From an uncultured Lachnospiraceae bacterium (GTDB lineage: Bacteria > Bacillota > Clostridia > Lachnospirales > Lachnospiraceae): a DNA stretch of 19,723 nt. The DNA is taken from positions 1 to 19,723 of the forward strand of contig CAJUIM010000069.1 of NCBI GenBank assembly GCA_910586275.1, written 5' to 3'. Each line of letters starts with the position of its first letter. Position 1 is the first letter of the stretch. Below the pieces are notes generated by a model that was not told where the DNA came from, did not search any database, and saw only the letters and a program-made list of their open reading frames with translations. Below, in pieces: positions 7,041 to 14,182 of this stretch. Position numbers and translations under genes: made by a program.

Positions 7041-8294
7041 ATGGAAAAGATAGATTTGGAGACAATGGGGCGGAGGGCTGCCGAGGTGAAGTATGAACTT
7101 CAGTGCCTTCCAGCAAAGAAGAAGAATGAAGCACTGCTGGAAGCCGCGGAACAGTTGGCTGCGGATACAAAGGTTATTTTGGAAGAGAACGGCAAAGATC
7201 TGCGCAGGGCGGAAGAAAACGGAATGCATTCGGGAATGACGGACCGGCTTCGGCTGACGGAAGCGCGGATTGCGGCTATGGCCGAAGGCCTGCGCCAGAT
7301 TGCCGGGCTGGGAGACCCGGTGGGGGAAGTTATGGAGAAATTTGAACGTCCTAACGGTCTGCGGATCCGGAAGAGAAGGGTGCCCTTGGGAGTTATCGGA
7401 ATTATTTATGAATCCCGGCCGAATGTGACGGCGGATGCTTTCGGACTGTGCTTCAAGGCAGGAAATGCGGTGATTTTAAAAGGGGGAAGCGATGCGCTGC
7501 TGTCCAATATGGCAGTGACGGCTTCTGTCCGTAAGGCGTTGGATCGCTGTAAGGTGAACCCGGATGCCATTCAGCTGATTGCAAGCACGGATCGGGAGGC
7601 GGCTTCCCGGTTAATGCGGCTGAATCAATATGTGGATGTGCTGATTCCCCGCGGAGGTGCAGGGCTGATACGGAGCGTGGTGGAGAACAGCACGGTTCCG
7701 GTGATTGAGACAGGCACAGGGAACTGCCATATATATGTGGATGAATATGCGGATTTGGAAAAAGCCCTGCCGATTATTCTGAATGCAAAGACACAGCGGA
7801 TTGGTGTATGCAATGCCTGTGAGTCTTTGGTGATCCATGAAGCGGTGAAGGAGCGTTTCCTTCCGGAACTGGCAAGGGCTTTGAAAGAAGCAAAGGTGGA
7901 GATGCGCGGGGACCGACAGGTACGTGCCTTAGTGGAAGATGCAAAGACGGCAACGGAAGAGGATTACGGCACGGAATATCTGGATTATGTGCTGTCCATA
8001 AAGGTGGCTGCAGATATCGGTGAGGCTATTGCCCATATTAATAAGTATAATACTAAGCATTCGGAAGCGATCATTACGGAAAACAAAGAGAACGCGGAGC
8101 GGTTTCTGAACGAGGTGGATGCGGCATGTGTCTATGTCAATGCTTCCACAAGATTTACGGACGGCTTTGAATTCGGTTTCGGGGCAGAAATCGGCATCAG
8201 CACACAGAAACTGCATGCGAGGGGGCCTATGGGGCTGAAGGAACTGACTTCTTATAAGTATACGATAGAAGGGGACGGGCAGATACGGCAATAA
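7041..8294 (+). CDS. proA: Gamma-glutamyl phosphate reductase (ProA)
   Basis: NADPH-dependent reduction of gamma-glutamyl phosphate to glutamate semialdehyde, the second step of proline synthesis, using ProB's product. The 417-aa length is standard. Motifs include VPLGVIGIIYESRPNVTADA at about residues 113-132, LKGGSDALLSN, LIPRGGAGLI, and the aldehyde-dehydrogenase-fold active site RIGVCNACES with the catalytic cysteine at 257. FGFGAEIGISTQKLHARGPM lies near the C-terminus. ATG 7041 follows GGGAGAGGA. It is the only gene of its unit and ends at a strong terminator. A MITE-like element and an Rpn remnant lie directly upstream, and I could not place its promoter with confidence. Confidence 0.95.
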   Translation: MEKIDLETMGRRAAEVKYELQCLPAKKKNEALLEAAEQLAADTKVILEENGKDLRRAEENGMHSGMTDRLRLTEARIAAMAEGLRQIAGLGDPVGEVMEKFERPNGLRIRKRRVPLGVIGIIYESRPNVTADAFGLCFKAGNAVILKGGSDALLSNMAVTASVRKALDRCKVNPDAIQLIASTDREAASRLMRLNQYVDVLIPRGGAGLIRSVVENSTVPVIETGTGNCHIYVDEYADLEKALPIILNAKTQRIGVCNACESLVIHEAVKERFLPELARALKEAKVEMRGDRQVRALVEDAKTATEEDYGTEYLDYVLSIKVAADIGEAIAHINKYNTKHSEAIITENKENAERFLNEVDAACVYVNASTRFTDGFEFGFGAEIGISTQKLHARGPMGLKELTSYKYTIEGDGQIRQ

Positions 8295-8314
8295 AGCATG
8301 GCTGAAAATCAAGC

Positions 8315-8346
8315 AGGGGCGGCACTGTTATAGTGCCGCCCCTTTT
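8315..8346 (+). terminator. Intrinsic terminator after proA
   Basis: Perfect 12-bp GC-rich stem AGGGGCGGCACT / AGTGCCGCCCCT with a 5-nt GTTAT loop, followed by TTTT. It lies 20 nt after the proA stop. On the minus strand no T-run follows directly, so it mainly serves proA. Confidence 0.9.
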
Positions 8347-8380
8347 GATGCCCGGCGGTGTTTATGATTTAGCCGCTGCC

Positions 8381-8412
8381 TAGAGCGTGTTTGAAAATTA
8401 ATTCCCGACAGT
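8381..8412. repeat. Solo end of the MITE-like repeat
   Basis: TAGAGCGTGTTTGAAAATTA followed by ATTCCCGACAG matches the reverse-complemented right end of the 6842-7015 element (GTGTYTGAAAWT, then ATTCCYGACA). No second end is visible nearby, so this is a fragment. It stops 4 nt before the potD stop codon and may have replaced the original potD downstream sequence. Confidence 0.55.
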
Positions 8413-8415
8413 ATT

Positions 8416-9477
8416 CTATTGCGATTTCACTTCTTTCCAGAGGTTATTATACATCTGATCCGCATCTTCGCCCAGATACCGGAAGGTTTCCAGACCGGAA
8501 TACTGTGACAAGTCGGGGAAGGCAATGGAAGAGTTGCGGATGTCTTCCTCTTCAATGAGTGCCCGCGCCGCATCGTTGGGGGTGGAGTAAGTAATATACT
8601 CAAAATTTTTCAGCGCAATTTCAGGGCGGCACATGAAATCAATAAATTTCTCCGCATTTTCCTTGTTGGGAGCATTTCTTGTGATGACCCAGGAATCAAT
8701 CCATACATTGGTGCCCTCTTTTGGGATGACATATTCCAGATCGGGATTTTCCCGCTGGGTATAAATGGCTTCGCCGGAGTAAATAACTCCTATGGCGGCT
8801 TCGTTTCCGATCATTTTGTCCCGCACTTGATCTACTACATAGGCCTGCACAAGGGGTTTCTGTTCAATTAGGGAATTTTTTGCGGCTTCCAATTCGTCCG
8901 CATCGGTGGAATTCATGGAGTGGCCGTTCAGTTTCAGGCTGACCATGAATGCGTCACGGACGGAGTCCTGCATAAGGATGCTGTCCGCATATTTTTCGTC
9001 CCAAAGTACCTCCCAGCTGTCAATGGAGCCGTCCACCATGGTTTTGTTATAGAGAATCCCTACGGTTCCCCAGCAATAGGGCACGGAATATTTGTTTTCA
9101 GGATCAAATTCTTTAGACTGATCCCAATACTGGCTTCCGATATTGGCTTTGGCATTGGGAATATTGTCAAAGTTCAGTTCTGCCAGCAGGTCATTTTCTA
9201 TGAGTTTCTGAATCATATAATCGGAAGGGCAGATGACATCGTATTCGGTGGCACCTGTCTCCACTTTGGGATACATGATTTCATTGGTTTCAAACTCATC
9301 GTAAATTACTTTTATTCCCGTTTCTTCTTCAAACAGTTCCAATGTTTCCGGGTCAAGGTATTCTCCCCAGTTGTATACGATCACTTCTCCGTTTCCGCCG
9401 GAAGAAGAGTTGCCGCAGCCTGTCAGGGGAAGCAGTAGTGCAGCGGACAGGCATGCCATAGATAATGCTTTTTTCAT
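8416..9477 (-). CDS. potD: Spermidine/putrescine-binding lipoprotein PotD
   Basis: Extracellular solute-binding component of the polyamine ABC importer. The 353-aa product has a lipoprotein signal, MKKALSMACLSAALLLPLTG, with lipobox LTGC (Cys21) and a Ser/Gly/Asn linker. The mature part opens VIVYNWGEYLDPETLELFEE and ETGIKVIYDEFETNE, then YDVICPSDYMIQKLI, which is the PotD/PotF fold signature. YSVPYCWGTVGILYNK and the VWIDSWVITRNAPN segment line the ligand cleft in this family. ATG 9477 follows AGAGGAG. Last gene of the operon, 22 nt after potC. Exact ligand preference (spermidine or putrescine) cannot be read from sequence alone. Confidence 0.93.
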   Translation of the reverse strand: MKKALSMACLSAALLLPLTGCGNSSSGGNGEVIVYNWGEYLDPETLELFEEETGIKVIYDEFETNEIMYPKVETGATEYDVICPSDYMIQKLIENDLLAELNFDNIPNAKANIGSQYWDQSKEFDPENKYSVPYCWGTVGILYNKTMVDGSIDSWEVLWDEKYADSILMQDSVRDAFMVSLKLNGHSMNSTDADELEAAKNSLIEQKPLVQAYVVDQVRDKMIGNEAAIGVIYSGEAIYTQRENPDLEYVIPKEGTNVWIDSWVITRNAPNKENAEKFIDFMCRPEIALKNFEYITYSTPNDAARALIEEEDIRNSSIAFPDLSQYSGLETFRYLGEDADQMYNNLWKEVKSQ

Positions 9478-9499
9478 AATTTCTCCTCTTTCTTTTTAT

Positions 9500-10285
9500 T
9501 TATTTTATTGCCGCATCACTTTTTTCCCTGGGCGATTTATTGACCAGGAATAAAAGCAGCAGAACAATGACGAAAATAATGGTGGACAGCGCATACATTT
9601 CCGGTTTGATGCCCTTTTTTACTTCTGTATATATTTTCGTGGACAGAGTATCTACGCCGGCTCCTTTTGTAAAATGGGTGATAATGAAATCATCCAGCGA
9701 CATGGTGAAAGCCATCAGGCAGCCGGACAGCACGCCGGGCAGGATATCCGGAAACACTACTTTAAAAAAAGCCAGAACCGGAGAGGCACCTAAGTCTAAG
9801 GCCGCCTCATAAACGCTGGCATCTGTCTGCTTCATCCGGGGCATCACGCTGAGCACCACATAGGGGATGCAGAAAGTGATGTGGGAAAGCAGTATGGTAC
9901 CCAACCCAAATTTCAGCCCAAGGCTGATAAAGAGCAGCATCAGTGAAATGCCGGTGACAATTTCCGCATCCAGCATAGGGATATTGGTAATGCCCATCAC
10001 CACGGCTCTTTTTCTCCTCCCCATCCCGTTTATGGCAATGCATGCCACAGTGCCGATTACAGTGGCGGCCAGGGAAGCCACGAAGGCAATGAACAATGTA
10101 TTCCACAATGCCTGTATGATTTCCCGGTTCTGAAACAGGGCAGCGTACCATTTCAGGCTGAAGCCTCCCCATTTTGCCCGGGTGCGGCTGGCGTTGAAGG
10201 ACAGCAGGATCAGGGTCAGGATGGGGGCATATAAGAAAAGAAAAATCAGCCCTACATATATTTTCTGTGCCGTTGTCTTAATCAT
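9500..10285 (-). CDS. potC: Spermidine/putrescine ABC transporter permease PotC
   Basis: Inner permease subunit, 261 aa, with about six hydrophobic segments beginning VGLIFLFLYAPILTLILLSF. The cytoplasmic EAA loop is YEAALDLGASPVLAFFKVVF, followed by PDILPGVLSG, which contacts the PotA ATPase. MSLDDFIITHFTKGAG is a characteristic PotC/PotI signature. ATG 10285 overlaps the potB stop (ATGA), with GGGGAGGG upstream. The ending KSPREKSDAAIK is short and charged, as expected for a cytoplasmic tail. Confidence 0.93.
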   Translation of the reverse strand: MIKTTAQKIYVGLIFLFLYAPILTLILLSFNASRTRAKWGGFSLKWYAALFQNREIIQALWNTLFIAFVASLAATVIGTVACIAINGMGRRKRAVVMGITNIPMLDAEIVTGISLMLLFISLGLKFGLGTILLSHITFCIPYVVLSVMPRMKQTDASVYEAALDLGASPVLAFFKVVFPDILPGVLSGCLMAFTMSLDDFIITHFTKGAGVDTLSTKIYTEVKKGIKPEMYALSTIIFVIVLLLLFLVNKSPREKSDAAIK

Positions 10286-11109
10286 AGCATGTTTCCCTCC
10301 CCGTTTTTATCAAAGATAGCGGAAATCACCATATTGAATATAATGAATATCATCAGTACGATAGAAAGGCCGCTTCCCAGATGCCAGTTGCCCGCTTGGG
10401 TAAATTCTTCCTCTATCACATTTCCGATTAAAAGTATTTTGCTTCCGCCCAATAATTTACTGATGACAAAGGTAGTCAGCGCGGGTACGAAGACCATGGT
10501 GATGCCGCTGATGACTCCGGGAAGGGTGAGAGGGAAGGTGATCTTTATAAATGTCTGCAATTCGTTTGCCCCTAAGTCTCTGGCGGCGTTTACTACATTC
10601 GGGTCGATTTTCACCAGGGAATTATAAACGGGCAGCACCATGAACGGAAGGAAGTTGTAAACCATGCCGAGGATAATGGCAGCAGGCGTGTTAATAATAT
10701 TTAAGGAAGGCATATGTAAAAATTCCAAAATATGATTGATGACCCCGTTTTTCTCCAGGAGGGTCTGCCAAGCCAGTGTCCGCAGCAGGAAATTCATCCA
10801 CATGGGCAAAATAAATATAAGTACGATAAAGCTGTGCTGATTTACGTTCATATGTGCCAAAATCATGGACAGCGGATAGGCCAGAAGGAAGCAGATCAAA
10901 GTGCTGGCCAGCGAAAGGCCTATGGAGAGCCAGAGGGCTTTCGCATGTTCCGCGCTCATCATGGCGAGGACGTTTTCCAAAGTAAAGGCTCCTGTCCGGT
11001 CCGTCAGCCCAAAGTAAAATACCATGCCAAGGGGGATAAGGATAAAGACCGTTTCCCAGAGCAGATAAGGGGCAGACAGCAGCCTGCCGGTGATTTTATT
11101 ATTCTTCAA
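10282..11109 (-). CDS. potB: Spermidine/putrescine ABC transporter permease PotB
   Basis: Permease subunit, 275 aa, six predicted membrane segments starting LLWETVFILIPLGMVFYFGL. The EAA loop is AARDLGANELQTFIKITFPL, followed by TLPGVISG. It pairs with PotC to form the membrane channel. The start is TTG 11109: GAGGAGG lies about 9 nt upstream, inside the potA end, and the reading frame overlaps potA's last 11 nt, consistent with translational coupling. No ATG fits the spacing. Confidence 0.92.
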   Translation of the reverse strand: MKNNKITGRLLSAPYLLWETVFILIPLGMVFYFGLTDRTGAFTLENVLAMMSAEHAKALWLSIGLSLASTLICFLLAYPLSMILAHMNVNQHSFIVLIFILPMWMNFLLRTLAWQTLLEKNGVINHILEFLHMPSLNIINTPAAIILGMVYNFLPFMVLPVYNSLVKIDPNVVNAARDLGANELQTFIKITFPLTLPGVISGITMVFVPALTTFVISKLLGGSKILLIGNVIEEEFTQAGNWHLGSGLSIVLMIFIIFNMVISAIFDKNGEGNML

Positions 11110-12172
11110 TTCCGGTTGCCTCCTCGTCTTCAGATTCCGGTTTGTTCATGATCTGTATGTTGAACGGGTTTACCCGTATGCCTACTTGCGTCCCTACCGG
11201 GAACATCTGCGTGGAGTGGACAAGCCATTCAAAACCGCCTGCCATAACTTCCATTTCATAGTGAACCCCTTTAAAAATCAGATGGGAAACCACGCCCTGC
11301 AGAGAGCCTTCCTCCGGACTTGTCAATTCCACGTCTTCCGGCCGGATGACCACGTCCACCGGTTTGTTGCAGCCGAAGCCTGTGTCCACGCAGGCAAATC
11401 GGGTGCCCAGAATGGAGACCAGTTTATCTTCCAGCATTACGGCATCAATGATATTGCTGTCTCCGATGAAATCGGCCACAAAGGCATTTTCCGGTTCGTT
11501 ATAGATAGTCTCCGGTGTTCCGATCTGCTGGATATAGCCCTGATTCATGACGACGATAGTATCGGACATGGTAAGGGCTTCTTCTTGGTCGTGGGTCACA
11601 TAGATAAAAGTGATGCCCAACTCGTTTTTCAGCCGGATTAACTCATACTGCATATCCTGCCGCAGCTTTAAGTCCAAAGCACCCAGCGGTTCGTCCAGAA
11701 GGAGTACTTTCGGTTCGTTTACGATGGCTCTTGCGATGGCAATGCGCTGCTGCTGGCCGCCGCTTAAAGAATCCGGCATCCGTTTCTCGTAACCTTCCAG
11801 GTTCACCAGCTTCAGGGCATATTTAATCTTGTCGTCTATGTAACTCTTTGGTTTATTCTTTATTTTCAGGCCGAAAGCAATATTTTCCGCAATGTCCATA
11901 TGCGTAAAAAGAGCATATTTCTGGAATACCGTATTCAGCTGTCTCTTATTCGGAGGGAGGGAAGTAATATCCTGCCCGTCAAAAATCACACGTCCTTTAT
12001 CAGGCGTGACAAAACCGCCCATTATGCGCAGTGTAGTGGTTTTGCCGCAGCCGCTTGGGCCTAAAAGGGTTAGGAATTCGTTCTCATGGATATTTAAATT
12101 CAGTTCGTCCAGCACCAATTCACCGTCAAAGGATTTGGAAATATCAATTAAATTAATTAGTTCTTTCTTCAT
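11099..12172 (-). CDS. potA: Spermidine/putrescine ABC transporter ATPase PotA
   Basis: Cytoplasmic ATPase that drives polyamine import, 357 aa. Walker A GPSGCGKTT lies at residues 38-46, Q-loop TVFQKYALFTHM, signature LSGGQQQRIAIARAI, Walker B VLLLDEPLGALD and switch THDQEEALTMSD. A C-terminal TOBE-type region (VVIRPEDVEL to WLVHSTQMFPVGTQVGIRV) places it in the PotA/MalK class. The start at ATG 12172 follows GGAGGT with about 7 nt spacing; an in-frame ATG at 12196 lacks a site. It lies 52 nt after the regulator stop and is probably cotranscribed with it. Confidence 0.95.
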   Translation of the reverse strand: MKKELINLIDISKSFDGELVLDELNLNIHENEFLTLLGPSGCGKTTTLRIMGGFVTPDKGRVIFDGQDITSLPPNKRQLNTVFQKYALFTHMDIAENIAFGLKIKNKPKSYIDDKIKYALKLVNLEGYEKRMPDSLSGGQQQRIAIARAIVNEPKVLLLDEPLGALDLKLRQDMQYELIRLKNELGITFIYVTHDQEEALTMSDTIVVMNQGYIQQIGTPETIYNEPENAFVADFIGDSNIIDAVMLEDKLVSILGTRFACVDTGFGCNKPVDVVIRPEDVELTSPEEGSLQGVVSHLIFKGVHYEMEVMAGGFEWLVHSTQMFPVGTQVGIRVNPFNIQIMNKPESEDEEATGIEE

Positions 12173-12224
12173 GGCAGTGACCTCCGGCATATGCATAATC
12201 TGTAGTATTTTTAATTCCGTGTAT

Positions 12225-12767
12225 TTAAAAACTGGGCGGGGAGCTGACCCATAAGAGGGAGGCTCCGGTTTTGCCGCTGGCTACGATATAGTGAGTAGTA
12301 TCGGGGCGGAAATAGAAAGATTCGCCTTTCTTTGCCTTTATTTTTTTCTTTCCCAGTATGATGGTGATGCTTCCCGACAGGACATAGCCGAATTCTTCGC
12401 CCTCGTGAGGGTTATCGGGGTATGTGGAGCCGCCGGGCTTCAGGGTAAGCCGTATAGGCTCCATAATATTTTTCTGGGCGTTGGGGATGATCCACTCTAC
12501 CATATTGCCCAGTTCTTCATCTTCTTTTTCAAAATAATCCGTATCATGGAATACAATCTGTTCTTCCTGCAGTGTCTCGGAGAAAAATTCCTGCAGATCC
12601 GTTCCCAGGCACTGCAGGATGTCCACCAGCGTAGCTATGGAAGGGGAAGTGAGGTCGCGCTCCAGCTGCGAAATAAACCCTTTGGACAATTCGCAGCGGT
12701 CGGCCAGTTCTTCCTGGGTCAGCCTTTTCTGTATTCTCAGTTCTTTCAGACGGTTTCCTATTTCCAA
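12225..12767 (-). CDS. XRE-cupin transcriptional regulator of the polyamine operon
   Basis: Protein of 180 aa from TTG 12767, which has GGGGTG 5 nt upstream; an ATG at 12782 would add five residues but has no ribosome binding site. Residues about 1-60 are a Cro/CI HTH: EIGNRLKELRIQKRLTQEEL, ADRCELSKGFISQLERD, then LTSPSIATLVDILQCLG. Residues about 105-175 are a small cupin barrel with HEGEEFGYVLSG, KKGESFYFRPDTTHYI and a final LLWVSSP strand. This PuuR-like layout is the usual local repressor of potABCD in Firmicutes, with the cupin thought to sense a polyamine or related small molecule. First gene of the operon; dyads between its promoter and start suggest autoregulation. Confidence 0.88.
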   Translation of the reverse strand: MEIGNRLKELRIQKRLTQEELADRCELSKGFISQLERDLTSPSIATLVDILQCLGTDLQEFFSETLQEEQIVFHDTDYFEKEDEELGNMVEWIIPNAQKNIMEPIRLTLKPGGSTYPDNPHEGEEFGYVLSGSITIILGKKKIKAKKGESFYFRPDTTHYIVASGKTGASLLWVSSPPSF

Positions 12768-12796
12768 GTTCACACCCCGCATTCTATAAGCGATAA

Positions 12797-12823
12797 TAAA
12801 CTAAAAGTTTACTGATACTAAAC
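12797..12823. promoter_or_regulatory. Candidate operator: TAAAC/GTTTA dyads
   Basis: Two overlapping inverted repeats: TAAACT-AAA-AGTTTA (12797-12811) and GTTTA-CTGATAC-TAAAC (12807-12823). They lie just downstream of the inferred minus-strand transcription start (about 12831) and before the regulator's start codon, where a bound repressor would block the polyamine operon. The XRE-cupin protein encoded next to it is the natural candidate binder; that pairing is inferred. Confidence 0.55.
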
Positions 12824-12837
12824 AAACGCTGACTACC

Positions 12838-12865
12838 ATTATACTATGTGCAATTCGTATGTCAA
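12838..12865 (-). promoter_or_regulatory. Consensus sigma-A promoter for the regulator-potABCD operon
   Basis: On the minus strand: TTGACA (12865-12860), a 16-nt spacer, TATAAT (12843-12838). Both hexamers are perfect consensus, with spacing one base short of optimal. It is the strongest promoter in the window, so repression is probably needed to control the operon. Confidence 0.85.
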
Positions 12866-12871
12866 TAGGGA

Positions 12872-12900
12872 ATGACAAAAAAATTCTCTTGTGATATAAT
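12872..12900 (+). promoter_or_regulatory. Sigma-A promoter for the lactonase gene
   Basis: ATGACA (12872-12877), a 17-nt spacer, TATAAT (12895-12900). It is back to back with the polyamine-operon promoter; the two -35 boxes are only 6 nt apart, so the two polymerases would compete for this site. Confidence 0.7.
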
Positions 12901-12977
12901 AAGGGTACTGTTCAGGGAGCGGGATAACGGCAACGGAACGGCAGAAATTAAATACGGGGGTTATGGAGGAAAATTGA

Positions 12978-14039
12978 ATGGGAAATGAAAAATATGTGGC
13001 ATATGTCTCTACTTATACGGCGGGAAAGGGGGACAATCACGGAATAAAGATTTATGATGTGGATGTGGAAAACGGGAGGCTGACGGAGAAAAATCAGGTG
13101 GAAATCACCAATTCCTCTTATGTGACTATTTCTCACAGCATGAAATGCCTGTACTCCATTACGGATTTTGGTGTGGAATCGTACCGGATATTGGAGAACG
13201 GGGATCTGGAGATGATAAATTTCGGTTCCATCAACGGTATGAGGGGCTGTTATCTTTCCACCGACTATGAGGATAAGTTTTTGTTTGTGGCAGGATATCA
13301 TGACGGAAAGATTACCGCTCTGCGTCTGGAGGAAAACGGCGGCGTGGGAGAGATTACGGATGAAATTTTCCATAAAGGCTTGGGCAGCATTGCGGAAAGG
13401 AATTTCAGGCCTCATGTGAACTGCGTGAAAATGACAAGGGACAATAAGTATCTGTGTGCCGCCGATTTAGGCATGGACCATGTGAAGGTGTACCGGCTGG
13501 ACCATGAGAAAGGGACTCTGAAGCTGGCGGATGTGATCCGCAGCGAGCAGGAATCCGCGCCTAGGCATCTGAAATTCTCCCGTGACGGTAAATATCTGTA
13601 TATTGTCCATGAACTGAAAAATTATATTGATGTATATACTTACCGTGAGCAGAACAATAATCCGGAGTTTGAGAAAATACAGACCGTTTCTACGCTGAAC
13701 GACTATCATGCCAGCAATTCGGCGGCCAGTGCGCTGAACTTTTCGTATGATTTCCATTATATGGTAAGCTCCAATGCCGGGGACAACAGTGTGGTAATGT
13801 ATAAGATCGATCAGGAATCGGGGCTTCTGGAAAAATTGTTCTGCCTGCCTATCAGCGGGGATTATCCGAAGGATGCGGCTCTTTTTCCGGATAACCGTCA
13901 TTTGGTTTCCCTGAATCACGAAACGGATACCATGACTTTCTTTAAGACGGATCTGGAGAAAGGGCTGATTGTCATGAGCGGGCCGGAAGTGCATGTGGAA
14001 CAGCCCAACTGCATTATATTCCATAAACTGGAAGGCTGA
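12978..14039 (+). CDS. Lactonase family beta-propeller protein (6-phosphogluconolactonase-like)
   Basis: Protein of 353 aa, ATG 12978 with GGAGG 8 nt upstream. It shows repeated blade-like units: YVSTYTAGKGDNHGIKIYDV, HVNCVKMTRDNKYLCAADLG followed by MDHVKVYRLD, PRHLKFSRDGKYLYIVHELK followed by NYIDVYTY, and PKDAALFPDNRHLVSLNHET. This is the PF10282 seven-bladed propeller family, whose best-known members hydrolyse 6-phosphogluconolactone in the pentose phosphate pathway (Pgl/YbhE type). No signal peptide is present, so it is cytoplasmic. The substrate of clostridial members is often untested, and no zwf or gnd gene is nearby. It is divergent from the polyamine operon and appears to be transcribed alone. 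Confidence 0.82.
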   Translation: MGNEKYVAYVSTYTAGKGDNHGIKIYDVDVENGRLTEKNQVEITNSSYVTISHSMKCLYSITDFGVESYRILENGDLEMINFGSINGMRGCYLSTDYEDKFLFVAGYHDGKITALRLEENGGVGEITDEIFHKGLGSIAERNFRPHVNCVKMTRDNKYLCAADLGMDHVKVYRLDHEKGTLKLADVIRSEQESAPRHLKFSRDGKYLYIVHELKNYIDVYTYREQNNNPEFEKIQTVSTLNDYHASNSAASALNFSYDFHYMVSSNAGDNSVVMYKIDQESGLLEKLFCLPISGDYPKDAALFPDNRHLVSLNHETDTMTFFKTDLEKGLIVMSGPEVHVEQPNCIIFHKLEG

Positions 14040-14097
14040 TCTGCGCAGGACGTATTGCTGCATTGACCGGTCATATATAAAATCAGAATTTCCGTTA

Positions 14098-14148
14098 TTC
14101 TGCCGGTATTGCAAGGCGGATGATTCCGCTGTCTGCATACCGGCAGAA
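14098..14148 (+). other. 51-nt intergenic hairpin between lactonase and aroC
   Basis: Perfect 12-bp outer arms TTCTGCCGGTAT (14098-14109) and ATACCGGCAGAA (14137-14148), with a TGCA pairing and an inner GCGGA/TCCGC stem. No T-run follows on either strand, so a classical intrinsic terminator is unlikely. It ends 34 nt before the aroC start codon. It may be an RNA processing or stabilising hairpin, an attenuator part or a protein-binding site. A perfect TGACCGGTCA palindrome lies slightly upstream at 14064-14073. Confidence 0.6.
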
Positions 14149-14182
14149 AGTATGGTAAGATGAGTTTTAAAGGAGAAAAGAT

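Noticed and set aside
12962..12976. Four-codon frame (ATG GAG GAA AAT TGA) just before the lactonase ATG
   Set aside because: It consists mostly of the ribosome binding site itself and is too short to support as a leader peptide.
14055..14081. TTGCTG and TATAAA as an aroC promoter
   Set aside because: The spacer is only 15 nt and the -35 is weak; not listed as a feature.
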